A stretch of 21,929 nt of DNA from Phosphoribacter sp964558825 (GTDB taxonomy: Bacteria; Actinomycetota; Actinomycetes; Actinomycetales; Dermatophilaceae), in the NCBI GenBank assembly GCA_964558825.1, contig CAZLGB010000040.1:1-21929 (forward strand), given 5' to 3'. This document shows, in pieces, positions 15,854 to 21,929 of this stretch. The translations under genes and the position numbers were made by a program. Within the stretch, counting starts at the first letter, position 1. Each line of letters opens with the position of its first letter. Under the pieces are notes generated by a model. It was not told where the DNA came from, did not search any database, and saw only the letters and a program-made list of their open reading frames with translations.

Positions 15854-16680
15854 TGAGCCCCCGTCGCGCGGTCCCGGCGTCGATCCCGCGACCCGAATAT
15901 GTCGACCGGCCGGCGCCGGAGCGCTATCACGGCAGCGAGGTCAAGGACGCGGCGACGATCGAACGGATCCGCGAGGCCGGCCGCGTGGCGGCCCAGGCCA
16001 TGGCCGCCGCGGCGGCCCTCATCGCACCGGGCGTCACCACCGACGAGCTCGACGTCGTGGCCCACGACTTCCTCGTCGCTCACGGGGCCTATCCCTCGAC
16101 CTTGGGCTATCGCGGCTTCCCCAAGTCGATCTGCACCTCGGTCAACGAGGTCGTCTGCCACGGCATCCCCGACTCGCGACCGCTGCAGGACGGCGACATC
16201 GTCAACATCGACATCACGGCATACCTGCACGGAGTGCACGGCGACACCGACGCGACCTACTTCGTCGGCGAGGTCGACGAGGAATCACGCCTGCTCGTCG
16301 AGCGCACCCGCGAGGCCATGCAGCGGGGCATCAACGCCGTCGCCCCGGGCCGGGAGATCAACGTCATCGGTCGGGTGATCTCCTCTTACGCAAGGCGATT
16401 CGGCTATGGCGTCGTGCGTGACTTCACCGGCCACGGCATCGGCACCGCCTTCCACAGCGGGCTGATCATCCCCCACTACGACGCGGCACCGGCATACAAC
16501 ACGGTGATGGAGCCGGGCATGACCTTCACCATCGAGCCGATGCTCAACCTCGGCACCCACGAGTGGGAGATGTGGGACGACGGATGGACGGTCGTCACGC
16601 GCGATCGCCGTCGCTCGGCGCAGTTCGAGCACACGATCCTCGTCACCGAAACCGGCAGCGAGATCCTCACCCTCCCCTGA
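15817..16680 (+). CDS. map: Type I methionine aminopeptidase (MapB-like, with N-terminal extension)
   Basis: This 287-residue cytosolic metalloprotease removes the initiator methionine from nascent proteins. All five metal ligands of the family are present: D132 (VNIDIT), D143 (HGDTD), H206 (TGHGIG), E240 (FTIEPM) and E271 (QFEHT). The substrate-binding H115 lies in VCHGIPD. An N-terminal extension of about 40 residues, proline- and arginine-rich, precedes the pita-bread domain, as in M. tuberculosis MapB (285 residues). The ATG at 15817 lacks a ribosome site but has TAGACT seven bases upstream. An upstream in-frame extension to 15676 overlaps the divergent gene and was rejected. ppgK follows 55 bp downstream on the same strand. 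Confidence 0.97.
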   Translation: MPVLPSAVVPYAVSPRRAVPASIPRPEYVDRPAPERYHGSEVKDAATIERIREAGRVAAQAMAAAAALIAPGVTTDELDVVAHDFLVAHGAYPSTLGYRGFPKSICTSVNEVVCHGIPDSRPLQDGDIVNIDITAYLHGVHGDTDATYFVGEVDEESRLLVERTREAMQRGINAVAPGREINVIGRVISSYARRFGYGVVRDFTGHGIGTAFHSGLIIPHYDAAPAYNTVMEPGMTFTIEPMLNLGTHEWEMWDDGWTVVTRDRRRSAQFEHTILVTETGSEILTLP

Positions 16681-16735
16681 GGACGCGGCGTGCGGCGCCC
16701 ACGCACGAAGCGGGGCGATGCGGCAGGATGTGCGC

Positions 16736-17488
16736 ATGAGCACGCGAGTCGCCTTGGGCATCGACATCGGCGGGTCAGGCATCAAGGGGGCGCCGGTCGA
16801 TCTCGACACCGGCACCCAGATCGGCGAGCGGGTCAAGATCCTCACTCCGGCCGAGTCCACACCCACCGCGGTGGCTGCCGTCGTCGACCAGATCGCCGAC
16901 CAACTCGCCGATCGGCTGCCCAAGGACGCGCCGATCGGCGTGACCATCCCTGGTGTCGTCCAACACGGGGTCGTGCGCACGGCCGCCAATATCGACAAGT
17001 CGTGGATCGACGCTCCGGGCGAGGACATCTTCAGCCAGGCGCTCGGCCGCCGCTGCCTGCTCGTCAACGACGCCGACGCCGCTGGCGTGGCCGAGGTGCG
17101 TTTCGGTGCGGCCAAGGGGCGTCAGGGGCTGGTCATCCTCACGACCCTGGGCACCGGCATCGGCATCGCCCTCATCCACAACGGGGTGCTCATCCCCAAC
17201 GCCGAGCTCGGCCACCTGGAGATCGACGGGCACGACGCCGAGACCCGCGCCGCAGCCAGCGTCCGCGAGCGCGAGGGGCTCTCCTGGGATAAGTGGGCCA
17301 AGCGACTGCAGCGCTACTACTCCCACATGGAAAACCTGCTCTGGCCGGACCTGTTCGTCGTCGGCGGCGGAGTGTCGCGCAAGGCGGACAAGTTCCTGCC
17401 GCTGTTGTCGCTGCGCACGCCGATCATCCCGGCCGCCCTGCAGAACGCCGCCGGCATCATCGGCGCAGCCGCCCTCGCCGCCGACTGA
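16736..17488 (+). CDS. ppgK: Polyphosphate glucokinase
   Basis: This 250-residue ROK-family kinase phosphorylates glucose to glucose 6-phosphate using inorganic polyphosphate (often also ATP). The N-terminal phosphate-binding motif is LGIDIGGSGIKG (7-18). VTIPGVVQHGVV and NDADAAGVAEVRFGAAKG (N111, catalytic D112) follow, then the second phosphate loop TLGTGIG (137-143) and NAELGHLEIDGHDAE, a strong PPGK signature. The zinc-binding cysteines of many other ROK proteins are absent, as usual for PPGK. The ATG at 16736 has AGGA seven bases upstream, inside a CAGGAT that could alternatively be a -10. It shares the pathway with pgi at 18680 but is separated from it by two minus-strand genes. Confidence 0.96.
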   Translation: MSTRVALGIDIGGSGIKGAPVDLDTGTQIGERVKILTPAESTPTAVAAVVDQIADQLADRLPKDAPIGVTIPGVVQHGVVRTAANIDKSWIDAPGEDIFSQALGRRCLLVNDADAAGVAEVRFGAAKGRQGLVILTTLGTGIGIALIHNGVLIPNAELGHLEIDGHDAETRAAASVREREGLSWDKWAKRLQRYYSHMENLLWPDLFVVGGGVSRKADKFLPLLSLRTPIIPAALQNAAGIIGAAALAAD

Positions 17489-17499
17489 TCCAGCGGCGA
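17475..17499. terminator. Hairpin with the ppgK stop codon in its loop
   Basis: TCGCCGC (17475-17481) pairs perfectly with GCGGCGA (17493-17499) around an 11-base loop that contains the TGA stop. There is no T-run. It lies 43 bp from the stop of the convergent MBL-fold gene. Its role as an end signal is inferred. Confidence 0.4.
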
Positions 17500-17542
17500 A
17501 TCAGCCTCTGACAGTTGCCGATCCGGCGACCCCGCTCGGCGG

Positions 17543-18202
17543 TCAGCCGATGGTGACCGCGCCCGCTCCGGCGAGGTCGTGCAGGGTCAGCGCCCCGTCG
17601 GGGCTGCCGTTGGTGACCACGTGGGTGAGATAGAGCCCACGCCCGGCCGGGCTGACGAGCCCGTCGTGGATCGGCACGATCGCCCGCGGGGCGACGCGCC
17701 GGACGAAGTCGATGGTGTCGCGCACCGCGCACCATGGGGCGTTGACGGGGACCGCCAGCACGTCCAGGTCCTCAGGCTCGACGTCATAGGCATCGCCCGG
17801 GTGAAAGAGGGTCGGCTCGCCGTCGGCGCGCAACAGCACCCCGACGTTGGTCACCGTCGGCATCCACTGGTGGTTGAAGGCATGCAGCTCGCCGCGGGGT
17901 GACACCGTCACCTCGCCGACGGCGAAGTCGTCGCCCGCCGCGAGCACGTCGGCGCGGAGCCCGTCGGCGGCGAGCAGCGCCGCCGTCTGCGGGTCGGTGT
18001 GCAGCTGCGCGGCGGGATTGGCAGCCACGAGAGCGGGCAATCGCCCGCGGTCGAGGTGGTCGGCGTGCTGGTGGGTCACGAGGATCGCGTCGAGGTCGGT
18101 CAGGCCCTCGAAGCCGGCCGAGAAGGCTCCCGGGTCGATGAGGATCCGCCGGTCGGCGAGCTCGACGAACAGGCACGAGTGTCCGAGATGAGTGATGCGC
18201 AC
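17543..18202 (-). CDS. Metallo-beta-lactamase-fold hydrolase (UlaG-like)
   Basis: This 219-residue protein starts with the strand MRITHLGHSCLFVE typical of UlaG-like MBL proteins. The metal motif H-x-H-x-D-H is intact as H44, H46, D48 and H49 (THQHADHLD), with further ligands H134 and D137 (FHPGDAY) and H179 (PIHDG). It is expected to bind two metal ions and hydrolyse a phosphoester, lactone or similar bond in the cytoplasm. The substrate is unknown. The GTG start at 18202 has no ribosome site but TAGCGT lies seven bases upstream, suggesting a leaderless transcript. It lies 41 bp downstream of the YrdB-family gene on the same strand and converges on ppgK. Confidence 0.9.
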   Translation of the reverse strand: MRITHLGHSCLFVELADRRILIDPGAFSAGFEGLTDLDAILVTHQHADHLDRGRLPALVAANPAAQLHTDPQTAALLAADGLRADVLAAGDDFAVGEVTVSPRGELHAFNHQWMPTVTNVGVLLRADGEPTLFHPGDAYDVEPEDLDVLAVPVNAPWCAVRDTIDFVRRVAPRAIVPIHDGLVSPAGRGLYLTHVVTNGSPDGALTLHDLAGAGAVTIG

Positions 18203-18209
18203 GGGGCCC

Positions 18210-18215
18210 ACGCTA
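18210..18215 (-). promoter_or_regulatory. Candidate -10 for leaderless transcription of the MBL-fold gene
   Basis: On the minus strand TAGCGT is followed by GGGCCCC and then GTG. The arrangement is nearly identical to the start of the sensor kinase gene (TAGCAT-CGGCCCC-GTG). No -35 is evident. Confidence 0.4.
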
Positions 18216-18243
18216 GCGCCGGCGTGGTCGGGACCGGGGGTTG

Positions 18244-18609
18244 TCAGCCGGACGACGACGCCCCTGGGGGCAGTTGGCCGGCGGCGCGCCGCAGTGCGAG
18301 GTTGACCAGCCAGACGCCGACGAGCAGCCCGGCCCGCTGAGGCCACCCGAGCCAGAGGACTCCCCCGGCCGCCACGCCGAACCACAGGGCCTCGAAGAGG
18401 ATCCGCCCCCAGCCGCCCAGGGGTCGCGCCGCCTTGGGCGCTGCCCAGATGCCCCAGATGGCGGCCATCACGACCACTCCGAGCACGGCATACGCCGCCC
18501 CGCGCAGGCCACCGTCGCCGAAGTGCCACCCGGCGGCTCCGACGGCAAGGTATGCCGCCAGCTCGAGCGTGAACATCACCACGCCATTGACCGCTCGCAG
18601 GACTCTCAT
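18244..18609 (-). CDS. YrdB/DUF2568-family integral membrane protein
   Basis: This 121-residue protein contains four hydrophobic segments: MFTLELAAYLAVGAAGWHF, AAYAVLGVVVMAAIWGIWA, ILFEALWFGVAAGGVLWLG and AGLLVGVWLVNLAL. The WGIWAAPKAARPL loop between the second and third is typical of the YrdB family. The function of this family is unknown. The ATG at 18609 follows GAGGGGG about five bases upstream. The gene is divergent from pgi (70 bp between starts) and may be co-transcribed with the MBL-fold gene 41 bp downstream. Confidence 0.85.
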   Translation of the reverse strand: MRVLRAVNGVVMFTLELAAYLAVGAAGWHFGDGGLRGAAYAVLGVVVMAAIWGIWAAPKAARPLGGWGRILFEALWFGVAAGGVLWLGWPQRAGLLVGVWLVNLALRRAAGQLPPGASSSG

Positions 18610-18636
18610 GCCACCCCCTCGGCCCCAGTCGCGCAC

Positions 18637-18642
18637 TAGGGT
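18637..18642 (+). promoter_or_regulatory. Candidate -10 of the pgi promoter
   Basis: TAGGGT fits TANNNT and would start transcription near 18649, about 31 bases before the chosen pgi ATG. No convincing -35 lies 16-18 bp upstream. Confidence 0.3.
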
Positions 18643-18679
18643 TGACGGTGACCGCATGCGCGCCCGGAAGGTGATCGAG

Positions 18680-20368
<1,689 letters not shown>

Positions 20369-20372
20369 GCCC

Positions 20373-21089
20373 GTGAGCCCGATCGCCGCGCCCGACAGGC
20401 GAATTGGCACCACCGAGCCGCGCGCGGCTCGCACGACCGCCGTCGGGTATGCCGCCCTCGCCGCGATCATGCTCCTCACCCGTCTCCCGACGACCGACGA
20501 GCGTCTCCCGGCGGTCACCACGGTGACCCAGTGGCTGCTGGCGCCCACGCTGGCCGTGGGGCTGGCGCTCGCCCACCCCCGGCCGCGGCCGCGGATGCTC
20601 CGCTGGGCGCTCGTGGCCCTCGCGTGGTGCTTCCTCGGCGATTTCCTCCCGTCAGTGGTGCCGGGGTCGGTCCGCTTCCTCGCGATGGTCGGGGCGTTCC
20701 TCGTCGCGCAACTCGCGTGGATCACGGCCTTCGCTCCGTGGCGCCGCCAGGCGCTGGCCGGCCGCCGGCGGTGGGCCGTGGCGGCATACGTCATCGTCGC
20801 CGTGGTGCTGCTCGCGGTGTGTCTGCCACAGACGGCGACGCTCGCCGTGCCGGTCGTCGGCTATGCCGCGGCGCTCGCGACGATGGCCACCCTCGCCCTC
20901 GGCCCCAACCGATGGACAGCGACCGGCGGCGCACTCTTCCTCGTCTCCGACTCGCTCATCGCGCTGCAGACCTTCACCCCGGCGCCGCTGCCCATCTCGC
21001 TGGAGCTGCCGATCATGGCGACCTATGCCGCGGCCCTCGCCCTGCTGGCGTGGGGTGTCCATCGCGCTGCGGCACGGTCGGCCGGCTGA
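20373..21089 (+). CDS. YhhN-family (lysoplasmalogenase-like) membrane protein
   Basis: This 238-residue protein has about eight membrane segments, including VGYAALAAIMLLTRLP, LLAPTLAVGLALA, WALVALAWCFLGDFLPS and TGGALFLVSDSLIAL. The acidic LGDFLPS and SDSLIA motifs within helices resemble the conserved residues of YhhN/TMEM86 proteins, which in animals hydrolyse the vinyl-ether bond of lysoplasmalogens. In actinobacteria the substrate is not established. The GTG at 20373 follows the pgi stop by 4 bp with no ribosome site, so it is probably translated by coupling to pgi. The stop codon lies within a hairpin shared with the convergent gene. Confidence 0.78.
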   Translation: MSPIAAPDRRIGTTEPRAARTTAVGYAALAAIMLLTRLPTTDERLPAVTTVTQWLLAPTLAVGLALAHPRPRPRMLRWALVALAWCFLGDFLPSVVPGSVRFLAMVGAFLVAQLAWITAFAPWRRQALAGRRRWAVAAYVIVAVVLLAVCLPQTATLAVPVVGYAAALATMATLALGPNRWTATGGALFLVSDSLIALQTFTPAPLPISLELPIMATYAAALALLAWGVHRAAARSAG

Positions 21090-21103
21090 CTCAGTCCGCC
21101 GGC
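21081..21103. terminator. Hairpin spanning the two convergent stop codons at 21087-21093
   Basis: GCCGGC (21081-21086) pairs with GCCGGC (21098-21103), and inside it GAC pairs with GTC (21088-21090 with 21094-21096), with one T-C mismatch. The TGA of the YhhN gene and the complementary-strand TGA of the next gene (21091-21093) are both inside. There is no T-run. Confidence 0.45.
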
Positions 21104-21456
21104 GACTCCCACCCCTGCAGCCCGAGGGTGCGTCTCGGCGTCCGCTTCCCCACCCGCGCGCTCGTGGTCGGCTCGCAGAGGAATGGCGGCGTCGAGCCGC
21201 CCGAGTGATAGCTCCACTGCCGGCCCTGCGCGTCCAGCACGACCTGGGTGCCCTCGACGAGCATGTCGGCATAGGCCATGCCGGGTTGCGGACAGCCGAG
21301 CGCGCCGTTGGGCCAGGTCAGCGCGCGAGCGCTGACCACGCGGATCGCCTCCCGACCGATGCCCAGGCGAGCGCCCAGATCGGCGATCGCGGCAGCGATC
21401 AAGGGTTGCAGGTTGGGGTCGACCTGCGGCTCGTCGCGGTCGGCAGGGATGGTCAC
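21091..21456 (-). CDS. Small conserved protein of unknown function with a LGCPQPGM-type domain
   Basis: This 121-residue protein starts at a GTG 8 bp after the recQ stop, so the two genes are probably co-transcribed. Residues about 15-40 look helical (LQPLIAAAIADLGARLG). A beta-rich domain follows with the motif ALTWPNGALGCPQPGMAYA, then VVLDAQGRQWSYHSGG and PPFLC. Short proteins with this W-x-x-x-x-LGCP-x-PGM...YH...FLC pattern are widespread in bacteria but have no assigned function that I know. No signal peptide is seen in this copy. The two cysteines could form a disulphide or metal site. Confidence 0.75.
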   Translation of the reverse strand: MTIPADRDEPQVDPNLQPLIAAAIADLGARLGIGREAIRVVSARALTWPNGALGCPQPGMAYADMLVEGTQVVLDAQGRQWSYHSGGSTPPFLCEPTTSARVGKRTPRRTLGLQGWESPAD

Positions 21457-21464
21457 CGCACGGC

Positions 21465-21929
21465 CTAACCCACCCGGGCCAGGGCGAACGGCAGCACGGC
21501 CGGCGCGCCAGCGGCTCGCAGCTCGCGCGCCGCGACGGTGAGCGTCCAGCGCGAGTCGACGAGATCGTCGACGAGCAACACCGGCCCGGGTATGCCGTGC
21601 AGCCGGCTCGCCAGGTCGGCTACCACACCCAGCCGTCCCCACACTCCGGCCAGCCGGAAGGCGCTGTTGCCGCCCGGGTCGCCCGTCGGCCCGGGGCCAC
21701 GCAGCTGGAGTGCACCGAGCAACGGCAGCCGCCCGAGCCGGGCCAGCTCCGCGGCGAGCGAGCCGACCAGCTGCGGGCGTCGGCGGGCCGGCATGGCGAC
21801 GACCGCGACCGGACGCTGCTCCCACCCCCACCCGGCGAGGACCTTGGCCACGGAGTCGACGAGCCCGCCCGGGGCTGGGGCATCCGGGACGGCGAACATG
21901 GGGCGCAGCCGCTGTCCCCACCCCCAGTC
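21465..21929 (-). CDS. recQ: C-terminal part of ATP-dependent DNA helicase RecQ (actinobacterial type with phosphoribosyltransferase-like tail), 5' end beyond the window
   Basis: The frame runs open off the right edge as DWGWGQRLRPMFAVPDAPAPGG, so the internal ATG at 21899 is not taken as a start. The visible 154 residues are a phosphoribosyltransferase-fold tail: VAVVAMPARRRPQLVGSLA, LGRLPLLGALQLRG, and the PRPP-loop-like VLLVDDLVDSRWTLTVAA. In actinobacteria this tail is found after the helicase, RQC-like and zinc-binding regions of RecQ-family proteins, and the GWGQRLR stretch matches the linker just before it. The helicase motifs are outside the window, so the name rests on the tail and linker. 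A free-standing phosphoribosyltransferase is less likely. Confidence 0.7.
   Translation of the reverse strand, partial: DWGWGQRLRPMFAVPDAPAPGGLVDSVAKVLAGWGWEQRPVAVVAMPARRRPQLVGSLAAELARLGRLPLLGALQLRGPGPTGDPGGNSAFRLAGVWGRLGVVADLASRLHGIPGPVLLVDDLVDSRWTLTVAARELRAAGAPAVLPFALARVG

Overview
The window is very G+C-rich, densely packed bacterial DNA. Gene content and order point to an actinobacterium, most likely of the order Micrococcales (an Intrasporangiaceae/Dermatophilaceae-type genome is my best guess, not proven). The markers are a glnA2-glnE pair, a DosR/DosS-type redox two-component system, polyphosphate glucokinase, a MapB-type methionine aminopeptidase, a GlnR-type operator, and several starts that look leaderless. 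I see no insertion sequence, prophage, CRISPR array, tRNA or rRNA. This is core-type chromosome.

Layout. Positions 1-409 are mostly non-coding and hold a 19-bp-stem hairpin and a longer imperfect inverted repeat. At 410-1759 (+) is a soluble protein with an Aer-like PAS domain. From 14698 down to 1764 all genes are on the minus strand. In transcription order they are a TetR-controlled NAD(P)-binding oxidoreductase, glutamine synthetase GlnA2 with a GlnR box in front, GlnE adenylyltransferase/deadenylylase, a DosR-like regulator, a UspA-like protein with a DosR-box-like palindrome in front, a DosS-like kinase with two GAF domains and conserved haem ligands, a DMT-family exporter overlapping the kinase by 4 bp, a large secreted subtilase, and a small unknown protein. 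From 14842 the strands alternate: tetR (+), a SPOR-annotated-type small protein (-), map (+), ppgK (+), a metallo-beta-lactamase-fold protein (-), a YrdB/DUF2568 membrane protein (-), pgi (+), a YhhN-family membrane protein (+), a small conserved protein (-), and the C-terminal part of RecQ running off the right edge (-).

How the genes work together. PpgK makes glucose 6-phosphate from polyphosphate and Pgi converts it to fructose 6-phosphate, so glucose entry into glycolysis is represented. GlnA2/GlnE with the GlnR box are nitrogen assimilation. The DosR/UspA/DosS block looks like a hypoxia/redox dormancy module, with box placement suggesting that DosR activates usp-dosS. The PAS protein adds a second likely redox sensor.

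Most unusual signal. The non-palindromic octamer GTATGCCG / CGGCATAC occurs 31 times by my manual count, about once per 700 bp. It is split 15:16 between strands, lies in all codon frames and forces rare codons such as ATA. Roughly one copy would be expected by chance. Two copies build the stem of the strong hairpin at 76-117. This behaves like a genome-wide DNA-level motif, for example an uptake-sequence-like or nucleoid/repair element, and is the best candidate here for something undescribed.
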